Assembly: GCA_019695035.1 (NCBI GenBank)
Contig: JAIBAU010000001.1
Coordinates: 62,001 to 126,000, forward strand
DNA length: 64,000 bases
Source: Caulobacteraceae bacterium
GTDB taxonomy: Bacteria > Pseudomonadota > Alphaproteobacteria > Caulobacterales > Caulobacteraceae
Reading direction: 5' to 3'
Positions 36,326 to 45,000 of this stretch are shown piece by piece. The stretch's first letter is position 1. Every line of letters begins with the position of its first letter. Both the position numbers and the translations under genes were made by a program. The notes below the pieces were generated by a model that saw only the letters and a program-made list of their open reading frames with translations, searched no databases and was not told the DNA's origin.

Positions 36326-37561
36326 ATGGCCGATCTGAAACTTCCTCCCCAAACCCTGCCGATCGTCGCGCGCGCCAGGGGCATCCTCCTGAAACCCAAG
36401 GCGGAATGGGCCGCCATCGACTCCGAGCCGGCCACCATCAAGGGGCTGTTCCTTGGCTATGCGATGATCCTCGCGGCCATCCCGCCGCTGGCGGACATGC
36501 TGGGCAGTCTGCTGTTCGGGCGCAGCGTAGGGCTGTTCGGCTATGGGGTGACCTGGCGGCCGGACCTCTTCAGCGCCCTGTCGAGCGCGATCGTCACCTA
36601 CGTCTTCAGCCTGATCGGCGTGGCGGTCCTGGCGCTGGTGATCGAGTTCCTGGCGCCGCATTTCGGAGGTGAGAAGAACCGGCTGCAGGCGTTCAAGGTC
36701 GCCGTCTACTCCATGACGGCCGCCTGGGTCGCGGGGGTGCTGGGCCTGTTCCCGCCGCTGGCCGGGCTGGCGGCGCTGGGCGGGCTGTACGGGCTCTATC
36801 TGCTGTGGCTGGGACTGCCGCTGCTGATGCGGGTCCCCCAGGACAAGACGCTAGTCTACCTGATCGTGGTGCTGCTGGCGGCCCTGGTGGTCAACGCCGT
36901 GGTCATGGCGGTGGCAGGATCGGCCATGGCCATGGGGCGCCCGGCGCTGGTCTATGGCCAGAACGCGCCCCTGTCTGGGACCATGAACGTTCCGGGCTAC
37001 GGCTCGGTCGACCTGAACCGCGCTCAGGCGGCCCAGAAGGCCGCCGACGCCGCCATCGCCTCGGCCCTCGCGGCCAGCAGGGAGGGGGATGCGCGGCCGC
37101 AGGCGGCGCAGGTGCAGCCGGCGCCCCCCGGCACTTTGCAGGAGCTGCTCCCCGGCACGATCGCGGGCTACACCCGGGGCGAAATCGGGTCCTCCTCGAC
37201 CGGCGCGGCGGGCATGAACACGGCCATGGCGCGCGCCAGCTACGCGCGCGGCGAAAGCCGCATCCAGCTCTCGGTGACCGACATGGGCGGGGCGGCCGCC
37301 TTCGCGCAGCTAGGCTCGGCCTTCGACGTGAACCACACCGAACAGCAAGGCGCTCGCTACGAGAAGGTGGGCAAGGTCGACGGCCGCCTGACCACCGAGA
37401 AATACGATCGCGCCGAGCGCTCCGGCCAGTACTCGGTCATCGTCGCGGAGCGCTTCCTCGTGGAGGCTGACGGCACGGATGTGGACATGACCGCCCTGAA
37501 GGCCGCCGTGGCCTCGGTCGGCTACAACCGCCTGGAGACCCTTGCCCGCACTGGCCGCTAG
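36326..37561 (+). CDS. Yip1-domain membrane protein with C-terminal soluble domain
   Basis: This 411-residue protein starts at MADLKLPPQT. Residues about 10-220 form a Yip1-type membrane domain with five hydrophobic segments (ILLKPKAEWAAIDSE precedes the first). After a linker, residues about 240-411 form a predicted extracytoplasmic domain with LLPGTIAGYTRGEIG, RIQLSVTDMGG and EKVGKVDGRLTTEKYD. The C-terminal domain resembles one found alone in other bacterial proteins, whose role is unknown. The upstream frame (to 35486) is antisense to radA and rejected. It is convergent with alr on a shared CTAG. Confidence 0.85.
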   Translation: MADLKLPPQTLPIVARARGILLKPKAEWAAIDSEPATIKGLFLGYAMILAAIPPLADMLGSLLFGRSVGLFGYGVTWRPDLFSALSSAIVTYVFSLIGVAVLALVIEFLAPHFGGEKNRLQAFKVAVYSMTAAWVAGVLGLFPPLAGLAALGGLYGLYLLWLGLPLLMRVPQDKTLVYLIVVLLAALVVNAVVMAVAGSAMAMGRPALVYGQNAPLSGTMNVPGYGSVDLNRAQAAQKAADAAIASALAASREGDARPQAAQVQPAPPGTLQELLPGTIAGYTRGEIGSSSTGAAGMNTAMARASYARGESRIQLSVTDMGGAAAFAQLGSAFDVNHTEQQGARYEKVGKVDGRLTTEKYDRAERSGQYSVIVAERFLVEADGTDVDMTALKAAVASVGYNRLETLARTGR

Positions 37562-38625
37562 CGTGTCGGGCGGACCACCCGTTCGACCCGCGTGCCGACG
37601 CTGGTAAGCAGTTCGTAGGCGATGGTCCCGGCCCGCGAGGCCGCGACGTCCACGTTCAGGTTGGGTCCGAACAGCTCGACGAAGCGCCCGGGTCGGGCTT
37701 CGTCGCAACCCGTCATGTCGACCGCCAGGGTGTCCATGGAGATCCGCCCCAGCATCGCCCTCTCGGCCCCGGCGAACCAGATCTTGCCGTTCGGCTGGTT
37801 CGAGCGCAGCACGCCGTCGGCGTAGCCCACGCCGATGGTGCCGATGCGCATCGCCTTCTCGGCGCGGTAGCTGGCGGCATAGCCGACGCTCTCGCCCGCG
37901 GGCAGGTCGCGAACCTGGAGAATCTCGGCCTCCAGCGTCGCCACGGTGCGGATGTCCGGATGGGGCGCACCCCAGGGGCCGCCGCCGTAGAGCGCCACGC
38001 CCGGACGCACCATGTCGAAGGCATAGTCGGCGCCGTGGAAGATGCCTCCGGAGTTGGCCAGGCTGGCGCGGGCGTCCGGAAACAGCGGGCGCACGGCGCG
38101 GAAGGCCGCCAGCTGGAGGACGTTCATCGAATGACCCTCGACGTCGCCGCAGGCCAGGTGGCTCATCAGCAGGGAAACTGGCAGACCCGAGCGGGCCAGC
38201 GTTTCCGCCTCCTCAGGGCGGACTCCGAGGCGGTTCATACCGGTGTCGACGTGCAACGCCGCCGGCCGGCGATCGCCCCCGCCGGCGCGCCAATGCTCGA
38301 CCTGCTCGAGCGAGTTCAGCACCGGGATGACCCCGGCCTGCAGAAGGCGGCCGGCGTCGCCTGCGCGGCAACCGTCCAGCACATAGACATCCGCTTGCGG
38401 GCCCAGCAGCTGGCGCAGGGCCTCGGCCCCGCCGACTCCGGCGGTGAAGAAGCTGCGCGCGCCTGCGGCCCAGAGCGCCGCCGCGACATGGCTGCCGCCA
38501 AGGCCATAGGCGTTGGCCTTGAGCATGCCCGCGACCTCGGCCGACCCCGCGCGCGCCTTCAGCGCGGCGTAGTTGGCGGCGAGCGCGTCGAGATCGACGG
38601 TGAAGCGGGAGGTGGCCTGCGACAT
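37558..38625 (-). CDS. alr: alanine racemase
   Basis: It makes D-alanine for peptidoglycan. The protein has 355 residues. PLP lysine is K36 in MLKANAYGLG, and the catalytic tyrosine lies in the C-terminal beta domain region ESVGYAASYRAEKAM. The barrel also shows HVDTGMNRLGV and LSMLTGC-like segments typical of the family. The start at MSQATSRFTV is chosen because the upstream frame overlaps the GlxA-type regulator. Confidence 0.95.
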   Translation of the reverse strand: MSQATSRFTVDLDALAANYAALKARAGSAEVAGMLKANAYGLGGSHVAAALWAAGARSFFTAGVGGAEALRQLLGPQADVYVLDGCRAGDAGRLLQAGVIPVLNSLEQVEHWRAGGGDRRPAALHVDTGMNRLGVRPEEAETLARSGLPVSLLMSHLACGDVEGHSMNVLQLAAFRAVRPLFPDARASLANSGGIFHGADYAFDMVRPGVALYGGGPWGAPHPDIRTVATLEAEILQVRDLPAGESVGYAASYRAEKAMRIGTIGVGYADGVLRSNQPNGKIWFAGAERAMLGRISMDTLAVDMTGCDEARPGRFVELFGPNLNVDVAASRAGTIAYELLTSVGTRVERVVRPTR

Positions 38626-38674
38626 CGCTCGCGTTCTGCCTGCTCGCAGGTGCGAAGTCGATACGCCGCGGCGC

Positions 38675-39682
38675 CTATGTCGGCTGCCGGCCATACCCCC
38701 GCACGCTTAGCGGCGCGAAGGTGGCGCGGTACTGGGCCGGGGTCATCCCCGTCTGTCGCTTGAAGAGCGCGCGAAAGAAGGCGACGTCGTCATAGCCGAC
38801 CGCGCCCGAAATGGACTGAATTGGCCGGTCGTCCTGTTCCAGGAGCGCCTTGGCGGCCGAGATGCGAAGCGCCTGCAGGTAGGCCCCTGGCTGGTGGCCG
38901 GTCGCAGCCTTGAAGCGGCGCACGAAGGTACGGGCCCCCAGGCCCGAGCGGTCCGCCAGCACCGCCGTGGAGACGTCCTCGTGGAAGCGCGCCTGGAGAA
39001 AGGCTTCGGCCTCGCGGATGGCCGGGTCGTCATGCGGCCGCGACACCGGCAGCATGGCGTAGCCCGCCTGGGTCGTGCGGGGCATGGGCAGTAGCAGAGA
39101 CTTGGCGGTCCGAACCGCCGTCTCGTGGCCGGCGAGCTTTTCCACGAGGTAGAGCGACAGGTCCGCCGAGGCGTAGACGCCGCCGCTGCACAGAAGCCGG
39201 TTGTCTTCGGTGATGAACAGGTCCGAGCGCCAGTCCACCTGGGGCCAGCGGGCGGCCATGTCGGCGCAGGGCTTCCAGTGCGTTGTCCCCAGCCGGCCGT
39301 TCAGCAGGCCAGCCTCGGCCAGATAGGCGGCCCCCATGCACATGCCGGCCACGTAGGCGCCGTCCGCATGGTGGCGGCGCAGCCAGGGGAGCAGCGCCGA
39401 GTTCTCGACCAGCTTCAGGTCGAGATCCAGGCCCGAGGTGGGCACCACCACCAGGTCGGTCCGCTCGACCTCGGCGATCGAGGCCTGGGGAACGATGCGG
39501 ATGCCGTAGGGAGCCATCACAGGCCGGCCGGTGATGGAAACCGCACGCACGTTGAACGCCGGGCGGGCCGGCTCGCCGTGCAGATCGTTCCACAGCCGAC
39601 CGGCGCAGAAGAAGATCTCCAGCGGCATGATCGCCGTCGACGACAGGCCGTCGTCCAGCAGCACCACGGTCACGTCCAGCAT
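38675..39682 (-). CDS. GlxA-type AraC-family transcriptional regulator
   Basis: This 335-residue regulator has an N-terminal DJ-1/PfpI-like domain (residues 1-165, with the VAGMCMGAAYLAEAGLL nucleophile elbow whose cysteine is conserved in many members but without known activity) and a C-terminal AraC helix-turn-helix (about 225-325: TAVLADRSGLGARTFVRRFK and SISGAVGYDDVAFFRALFK). Such regulators sense small nitrogenous ligands or amino-acid derivatives in several bacteria. Its target genes are not apparent; it is next to the unrelated alr and a DUF4242 gene. Confidence 0.9.
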   Translation of the reverse strand: MLDVTVVLLDDGLSSTAIMPLEIFFCAGRLWNDLHGEPARPAFNVRAVSITGRPVMAPYGIRIVPQASIAEVERTDLVVVPTSGLDLDLKLVENSALLPWLRRHHADGAYVAGMCMGAAYLAEAGLLNGRLGTTHWKPCADMAARWPQVDWRSDLFITEDNRLLCSGGVYASADLSLYLVEKLAGHETAVRTAKSLLLPMPRTTQAGYAMLPVSRPHDDPAIREAEAFLQARFHEDVSTAVLADRSGLGARTFVRRFKAATGHQPGAYLQALRISAAKALLEQDDRPIQSISGAVGYDDVAFFRALFKRQTGMTPAQYRATFAPLSVRGYGRQPT

Positions 39683-39767
39683 GCGCGGTCTCCCGTTCGC
39701 CCGACCCTAGGGCAGACGGCCCCGTCTGGCGAGGCCGTGGGATCCGCCTGCCCTTGGACGCGGGTGG

Positions 39768-40043
39768 TCAGCCGGCGGTCGCCGGACTGATCATGCCGCC
39801 GACCGGCGTGATCTTGTTGGCCGGGAAACCGGAAAGGCGGGCGTGCTCACGGATCGCCTCCTCGTCCACCGCCTCGTAGACGCAGAACGTCTTGTCCGGA
39901 GTGACGAAGCTCTCGACCCACCGCACCCGATCGGCGCCGACCTGGGCCAGCGCCGCGTTGGAGGTCTGGGCGGCGCCCTTCAGCTCTTGGCCGTTCAGCT
40001 TGTCGACGCCGGGGATGTCGCGCTCGATGATGTACTTCTGCAT
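39768..40043 (-). CDS. DUF4242 domain protein
   Basis: This 91-residue protein starts at MQKYIIERDI with an AAAGGCGAC site upstream. The DUF4242 pattern (YIIERDIPG, then VRWVESFVTPDKTFCVYEA and AIREHARLSGFPANKI) is clear. The family is small, ferredoxin-like in fold, and annotated as nickel-binding in some cases without firm function here. The long upstream region (40044-40451) contains tandem direct repeats that may regulate it. Confidence 0.85.
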   Translation of the reverse strand: MQKYIIERDIPGVDKLNGQELKGAAQTSNAALAQVGADRVRWVESFVTPDKTFCVYEAVDEEAIREHARLSGFPANKITPVGGMISPATAG

Positions 40044-40451
40044 GGTCTGTCGCCTTTCGTTGAGGGCCCAGACATGCCCGGAGGGAACCGCCCGCGTAAG
40101 GCGGCGATCCGGACAATGAAGGGGGGCGATAACCTCGTTCGGCCACTTCGGCGGGGCTTGTTCGAAGGCATCCGACAAGGGTCTGCAAGCAAACAATTTT
40201 TCGCCCTGACAGAGAGTCGGATTTCCGGTCCGGGAGGTCGATTTTCCGGTCCGATGAACGCGGCCGGCGGCGCCCGGGGTCGCTCTTGCGGGCGATCGGA
40301 TACGCTTTCGGCGGCGGGGCGGGCCCCAGCTTGACGGGCGCCCCCGGATCAAGGGGTGATCGACGGCGCGGGCTGGGCGGAGCGCGAACGCCCTTGACCG
40401 GACAGGCCGCATCAAGGGTCAATTCCCGGACTGGCCGAAATCGCGTCCGAC
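40044..40451. other. 408-base intergenic region with no protein-coding gene
   Basis: No credible coding frame is visible; the short frames here are shadows without ribosome sites. It contains an AT-richer stretch (40180-40260) holding two 15-base repeats described separately. A hairpin CCCTTGA (40391-40397) / TCAAGGG (40412-40418) lies 34 bases past the dnaB stop. Function as a dnaB terminator is possible but the T-tract is missing. Confidence 0.6.
40218..40253 (-). repeat. two direct repeats with 21-base period upstream of the DUF4242 gene
   Basis: On the minus strand the units read CGGACCGGAAAATCG (40253-40239) and CGGACCGGAAATCCG (40232-40218), differing at two positions. The 21-base period is two helical turns, the spacing expected of tandem regulator sites on one DNA face. 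They are about 175 bases upstream of the DUF4242 start at 40043. Confidence 0.6.
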
Positions 40452-41957
40452 CTAGTACTGGTCGTACCGTCCCTCGCGCGCCAGGTTGCCGAAGCGGGTG
40501 GTGTCTTCGCTGAAGGACAGTTTCACGGTGCCGATGGGGCCGTGGCGCTGCTTGCCGATGATGACCTCGGCCATGCCCTTCACCAGGTCCATGTCCTCCT
40601 GCCACTTGAGGTGTTCGGGCGAACCTTCGCGCGGCTCGGCGCGTCCCAGGTAGTAGCTTTCGCGGTAGACGAACATGACGATGTCGGCGTCCTGCTCGAT
40701 CGAGCCGGACTCGCGCAGGTCCGACAGCTGGGGCCGCTTGTCCTCGCGACTCTCCACCTGGCGCGACAGCTGGGACAGGGCGATCACCGGAACGTCGAGC
40801 TCCTTGGCCAGCGCCTTCAGCCCCTGGGTGATCATCGAGACCTCCTGCACCCGGTTGGCGTCCTTGCCGCCGCCGGTGGTGGTGACCAGCTGCAGGTAGT
40901 CGACCACGATCAGGTCCAGCCCGTGCTGGCGCTTCAGGCGGCGGGCCCGGGCCACCAGCTTGGCCAGGGACAGGCCGCCGGTGTCGTCGATGTGCAGCGG
41001 CGCTTCCTGGATCTCGATGGCGGCGTCGCGGACGCGGCCGAACTCGGACGCGTCGATCTCGCCCTTGCGGATGCGGTCCGACGACACGCCGGAGGCGTCG
41101 GCGAGCAGTCGCATGGCCAGCTGTTCGGCGCTCATTTCGAGCGAGAAGAAGGCCACCACGCCGCCCCGCACCGTCTTGCGCGACCCGTCCGGCTGCGGCT
41201 CCCAGGCGTAGGAGCGGGCCACATTGAAGGCGATGTTGGTGGCCAGCGCGGTCTTACCCATGGAGGGTCGGCCGGCCAGGATGATCAGGTCCGACGGATG
41301 CAGGCCGCCGATCTTGCGGTCGAGGTCGATCAGCTCGGTGGCGACGCCGGCGAGGCCGCCGTCGCGCTCGAAGGCCTCGGCGGCCATCTTCACCGCTCCG
41401 GTCAGGGCGTCGGCGAAGGAGATGAAGCCGGTCGAGGGCGCGCCGCTCTCGGCCAGGGCGTAAAGCTGTTGTTCGGCCGTCTCGATCTGCTCGCGAGCCT
41501 CGATCGGTTCGGGATCGCCGCCGTCGTGCGCCACCCGGCTGATCTCTCCGCCGATGCGGATCAGGTCGCGGCGCAGCGCCAGGTCGTAGACCACCCGCCC
41601 GTAGTCCTGGGCGTTGGCCGCGGGCGGGGCACGGTCGACAAGGTCGGCCAGGTACCGGATGCCGCCCAGCTCCTCGAAGGCCGGATCGCGCTTGAAGCGC
41701 TCCATCAGCACGATGGGTTCGGCCAGCAGGCCCTTGCGGACGTGATCCTCGATGGCCTCGAACAGGCGCTGGTGGAACGGTTCGTAGAAGTGCCGGCCGT
41801 GCAGGGTGTCGCCCAGGCGCTCGTAGGCCGCGTTGTCGAACAGCAGCGCGCCGAGCAGCGCCTGTTCGGCTTCGAGGTTGTGGGGCAGGGCGGCGATGGC
41901 CGGGCCTGAGGCGTCGCCGGGATAGCCGGGGCCGGGCGCGAAGGCGGGGAGCGTCAT
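40452..41957 (-). CDS. dnaB: replicative DNA helicase
   Basis: This replication-fork helicase has 501 residues. The N-terminal helical domain (NLEAEQALLGALLFDNAAYE) is followed by the RecA-like ATPase: Walker A LAGRPSMGKTALATN, Walker B LIVVDYLQLV and the arginine/KxRH region IGKQRHGPIGTV. No intein is present. It belongs to the rpsF-rpsR-rplI-dnaB-alr block but is separated from rplI here by a GST and a TPR gene. Confidence 0.97.
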   Translation of the reverse strand: MTLPAFAPGPGYPGDASGPAIAALPHNLEAEQALLGALLFDNAAYERLGDTLHGRHFYEPFHQRLFEAIEDHVRKGLLAEPIVLMERFKRDPAFEELGGIRYLADLVDRAPPAANAQDYGRVVYDLALRRDLIRIGGEISRVAHDGGDPEPIEAREQIETAEQQLYALAESGAPSTGFISFADALTGAVKMAAEAFERDGGLAGVATELIDLDRKIGGLHPSDLIILAGRPSMGKTALATNIAFNVARSYAWEPQPDGSRKTVRGGVVAFFSLEMSAEQLAMRLLADASGVSSDRIRKGEIDASEFGRVRDAAIEIQEAPLHIDDTGGLSLAKLVARARRLKRQHGLDLIVVDYLQLVTTTGGGKDANRVQEVSMITQGLKALAKELDVPVIALSQLSRQVESREDKRPQLSDLRESGSIEQDADIVMFVYRESYYLGRAEPREGSPEHLKWQEDMDLVKGMAEVIIGKQRHGPIGTVKLSFSEDTTRFGNLAREGRYDQY

Positions 41958-42128
41958 GCGTTAACTCTTAGTCGCCACGCGACGCTGTGTGGGTGTGGCA
42001 ATCGCGACTGCACGGGGCTTCTCAACAAGAGATCGCTGATCTGTGGACAGTCAGCTTGGCCGCAGGTTGCGTGCATGGAGCGACACTCGCGCGCGGGTGC
42101 GACAGGTTCGGTCGTAGTTGGAGGCGCC

Positions 42129-42692
42129 CTACTGGGCCGGCCGCACCGTGAAGCGGGCCAGTTCGCGCTGCGGGGCGTCCCAGTCGGGCCGGAGCTCGGC
42201 GGCGCGGCGATAGGCGCGGTAGGCGGCCTGGAGGTCGCCGAGGCCTTCGTGGGCGAGGCCGCGGTTGAACCAGGCCTTCTCGGGCTCGGCCGCGCCCAGT
42301 TCCGTGCCCCGCTCCAGGTCGCGCAGGCCGTCGGCGTAGCGGTGCTGGCCCACCCGCGCGGCGCCTCGGTTGACCAAGGCTTCGCCCAGCCTGGGGTTGA
42401 TGCGCAGGGCGGCGTCGAAGTCCCGCACCGCGCGGTCGAAGTCGCGGCTCCGCAGCTCCAGCACGCCGCGATTGACGAAGGTCGCGGCGCGGTCGCGCGC
42501 GGTGAGGCTGTCGTCGCGCAGGGCGGCGTCACAGGCGCGCACCCCGTTGGAGGCCGCGCCGTCGCCGAGCGCGGCCCGGGAGCAGAGGGCGGCGTCTCCG
42601 GAACCGAGCACCAGGACGGCGGCCTCCGCAGAGGCCGGGCAGACGATGGAGGCGGCGAACACTGCCGCCGCAAGACGCAGGGCCTGTTTCAT
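42129..42692 (-). CDS. exported tetratricopeptide repeat protein
   Basis: This 187-residue protein has a signal peptide (residues 1-24) and three TPR units: AATFVNRGVLELRSRDFDRA, EALVNRGAARVGQHRYADG and KAWFNRGLAHEGLGDLQAAY. Such periplasmic TPR proteins act as protein-interaction platforms. A competing frame in the same place (41954-42673) lacks repeat character and is a shadow. The protein inserts between rplI/GST and dnaB. Confidence 0.83.
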   Translation of the reverse strand: MKQALRLAAAVFAASIVCPASAEAAVLVLGSGDAALCSRAALGDGAASNGVRACDAALRDDSLTARDRAATFVNRGVLELRSRDFDRAVRDFDAALRINPRLGEALVNRGAARVGQHRYADGLRDLERGTELGAAEPEKAWFNRGLAHEGLGDLQAAYRAYRRAAELRPDWDAPQRELARFTVRPAQ

Positions 42693-42772
42693 GACGACAG
42701 CATGCGCCTGTCCGGACGGAATGGAAACGCCTCCCTGGGGCCGGCGGTCGCCGAACTGGGGACGCCGGTCGA

Positions 42773-43408
42773 TCAGGCGCGGGCCGCGTCGCCCGCTTCG
42801 AACAGGGCCATCTGGTCTGCGTGGGCCTTACGGAAGGCCGGGCGATCTGTCAGGCGGGCGACATAGGCCTCGGTCGCCGGACGGTCGCCGAACCCGCGCA
42901 CCAGAGGGATGCGCAGCACGTCGGCCATCAGCAGGTCCGCGACTGTGAAGCGACCCGCGGCCAGCCACTCGCGGCCCGACAGTTCGCGCTCGATGTGGCC
43001 CAGACGCTGCTCCACCCAGCCAGCGAGCGGGGATGCGTCGGCGCCGGTGATGTTGAGGAACCACCAGGGCACGGTGGTCATCTCGACGGAGTTCAGCGCC
43101 GCGATGGTCCACTGCAGCGTCTCGGCGGCGCCCGTCGGATCGGTCGGCATCAGGACCTCGCTCTTGCCCGCCAGGTGCAGCAGGGCCGCGCCGCTCTCGA
43201 ACAGCGTCACGCCGCCGTCGTCGAGGTAGGGGACCTGGCCGAAGGGCTGGCGGTCGAGGTGATTGGTGGCCCGATCCTCAAAGGGCACGGTCTTCACCAC
43301 GTAGGGCAGGCCGGCCTCCTCGCAAGCCCAGCGCAGCCGGAGGTCGCGCACGAAGCCGCGCGGGCCGGGCGGCACCCACTCCAGGGTCCAGATCGTCAGT
43401 GGGCTCAT
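42773..43408 (-). CDS. glutathione S-transferase family protein
   Basis: This 211-residue protein starts at MSPLTIWTLE behind GGAGG with five-base spacing. It has a thioredoxin-like domain with FGQVPYLDDGGVTLFESGA (the cis-proline and ESGA glutathione-binding segment) and a helical C-terminal domain with FTVADLLMADVL. The substrate is unknown. A terminator hairpin (43461-43484) separates it from rplI, so it is a separate transcript from the ribosomal operon. Confidence 0.9.
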   Translation of the reverse strand: MSPLTIWTLEWVPPGPRGFVRDLRLRWACEEAGLPYVVKTVPFEDRATNHLDRQPFGQVPYLDDGGVTLFESGAALLHLAGKSEVLMPTDPTGAAETLQWTIAALNSVEMTTVPWWFLNITGADASPLAGWVEQRLGHIERELSGREWLAAGRFTVADLLMADVLRIPLVRGFGDRPATEAYVARLTDRPAFRKAHADQMALFEAGDAARA

Positions 43409-43450
43409 GCCTGCCTCCATCTCGCCGCCGCATAAGGCGGCAGGCGGCGG

Positions 43451-43484
43451 CAAAAGAAAACGGCCCGGGATTGCTCCCGGGCCG
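43451..43484 (-). terminator. rho-independent terminator after rplI
   Basis: Perfect 10-base stem CGGCCCGGGA (43461-43470) / TCCCGGGCCG (43475-43484) with a TTGC loop. On the minus strand it is followed by GTTTTCTTTTG, a proper U-rich tail. It ends the rpsF-rpsR-rplI transcript. Confidence 0.92.
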
Positions 43485-43511
43485 CAAACTTCAGGTCGTT
43501 CGTCGCGAGGA

Positions 43512-44102
43512 TCAGGCTTCTTCAGCCGGAGCCTCGGTCAGGGCCTGGCCGGCGCCGCCTTCGATCAGGTCGGCGGCCGCTTCGGCGTCGGCGGCGCGTT
43601 CTTCCTCGAACTGGGAAGCGATCACGTTCTCGCCGCGCGCCTGGCGTTCGGCTTCTTCCTGCGAGCGGGCGACGTTCACCTTGACGGTGATGGTCACGTC
43701 CGCGTGCAGGCGCACCTTCACCTCGTGCACGCCGAGCGTCTTGATCGGCAGGTGGAGGACCACCTGCGAGCGCTCGACCTTACCGCCTTCGGCCTGGATG
43801 GCCTCGGCGACGTCACGGGCGGCGACCGAGCCGTACAGCTGGCCGGTTTCGCCCGCCTGACGGATCAGGATGTAGGACGAACCGTCGAGCTTCTCGCCGG
43901 CCTTTTCGGCCTGGGCCTTGTTCTCGGCGTTGCGGGCCTCGATCTGGGCGCGCTGGGCGTCGAAGATCTTCTGGTTGGCTTCGGTGGCGCGCAGCGCCTT
44001 CTGGTTCGGCAGCAGGAAGTTACGGGCGAAGCCGTCCTTCACCTGGACCGTGTCGCCGATGCCGCCGAGGCGGTCGACGCGTTCGAGCAGAATGACTTTC
44101 AT
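43512..44102 (-). CDS. rplI: 50S ribosomal protein L9
   Basis: L9 has N-terminal domain [20 protein letters not shown] with the RNA-binding [14 protein letters not shown], a long connecting helix and a C-terminal domain ([17 protein letters not shown]). The usual length is about 150 residues; this one has 196 with an acidic C-terminal extension ([18 protein letters not shown]). It is the last gene of the rpsF-rpsR-rplI operon. Confidence 0.97.
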   Translation of the reverse strand: MKVILLERVDRLGGIGDTVQVKDGFARNFLLPNQKALRATEANQKIFDAQRAQIEARNAENKAQAEKAGEKLDGSSYILIRQAGETGQLYGSVAARDVAEAIQAEGGKVERSQVVLHLPIKTLGVHEVKVRLHADVTITVKVNVARSQEEAERQARGENVIASQFEEERAADAEAAADLIEGGAGQALTEAPAEEA

Positions 44103-44114
44103 CGGTGCTGCTCC

Positions 44115-44396
44115 TTACTTCACGACGTAGGGCAGCAGCGCCAGGAAGCGGGCGCGCTTGATGGCGCGGGCCAGTTCCCGTTGCTTGATCTGCGAAACGG
44201 CGGTGATGCGCGACGGCACGATCTTGCCGCGCTCGGAGATGTAGCGCTGCAGGAGCTTGACGTCCTTGTAGTCGATCTTCGGCGCGTTGGCGCCCGAGAA
44301 CGGGCACACCTTGCGGCGACGGAAGAACGGACGGCGGGCCGGGCCGGAGCCGGCCGCGGCGCCGGGGGTCGGGGTGTCGTTGGTAGCGTCGGTCAT
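44115..44396 (-). CDS. rpsR: 30S ribosomal protein S18
   Basis: This 93-residue protein has the S18 core [21 protein letters not shown] and [20 protein letters not shown]. It pairs with S6 in the platform of the 30S subunit. The N-terminus carries a short extra threonine/alanine-rich segment. It lies between rpsF and rplI with 11- and 12-base spacers. Confidence 0.97.
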   Translation of the reverse strand: MTDATNDTPTPGAAAGSGPARRPFFRRRKVCPFSGANAPKIDYKDVKLLQRYISERGKIVPSRITAVSQIKQRELARAIKRARFLALLPYVVK

Positions 44397-44407
44397 GATG
44401 ATGCTCC

Positions 44408-44797
44408 TCAGACCAGATCTTCGTAGCCGCCGCGCGGGCCCGACGGACGGTCGCGCTCGCGCTCCCGCTCACGTTCCTTGCGCGCCAGGATCGGCGACAG
44501 TTCGAGGTCCAGCTCCTCGACGCGGACGGTCATGAAACGCAGGACGTCCTCGTTGATGGAGAGCTGACGCTCCATTTCCTTCACCGCGGCCGACGGCGCG
44601 TCGAGCGCCAGCAGGCTGTAGTGGCCCTTGCGATTCTTCTTGATGCGGTAGGTGAGGTTGCGAAGGCCCCAGTACTCGATCTTCGCGACCGAGCCGCCCT
44701 GCTCCTCGACCAAAGCCTTGAGCGTATCGTTCAAAGCCTCGGCCTGCTGCGCGGAGATGTCCTGCCGCGCAATGATAACGTGTTCGTAAAGCGCCAT
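44408..44797 (-). CDS. rpsF: 30S ribosomal protein S6
   Basis: This 129-residue protein has the S6 alpha/beta fold: [40 protein letters not shown] and [12 protein letters not shown]. The C-terminus is extended by a charged [12 protein letters not shown] tail. The in-frame extension upstream to 45085 has no ribosomal protein character. It heads the rpsF-rpsR-rplI operon; a candidate promoter is at 44931-44959. Confidence 0.96.
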   Translation of the reverse strand: MALYEHVIIARQDISAQQAEALNDTLKALVEEQGGSVAKIEYWGLRNLTYRIKKNRKGHYSLLALDAPSAAVKEMERQLSINEDVLRFMTVRVEELDLELSPILARKERERERERDRPSGPRGGYEDLV

Positions 44798-44930
44798 TTT
44801 CCTCTTCCATTGCGGAGGCGGCGCTTGTCCCGGCGGAAGGTCCGGGGAAGCGATGGTTCCGTTCGCGTCGGTCCGGCTGAATGCCGGGCCAGTTGGGATC
44901 CGCGAAGGACCGCCTTCCAGAGAGCGGGCG

Positions 44931-44959
44931 GACATACGGGAAACAGGCCCGGAAGGCAA
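44931..44959 (-). promoter_or_regulatory. candidate promoter of the rpsF operon
   Basis: On the minus strand TTGCCT (44959-44954) and TATGTC (44936-44931) are separated by 17 bases, a sigma-70-like arrangement with moderate matches. It would give a leader of about 125 bases before rpsF, long enough for an S6:S18 regulatory structure, which I could not verify. Confidence 0.35.
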
Positions 44960-45000
44960 GGGCGGGCAGGGGTTTTTCTCCCCGCCGGCGAAGTCGACGC

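Noticed and set aside
40391..40418. Hairpin past dnaB as a rho-independent terminator
   Set aside because: The 7-base stem with a 14-base loop has no T-tract on the dnaB strand, so it is only noted within the intergenic entry.
41954..42673. 239-codon minus-strand frame overlapping the TPR gene
   Set aside because: Cysteine/arginine/proline-rich shadow; the TPR frame at 42129-42692 has clear repeats and a signal peptide.
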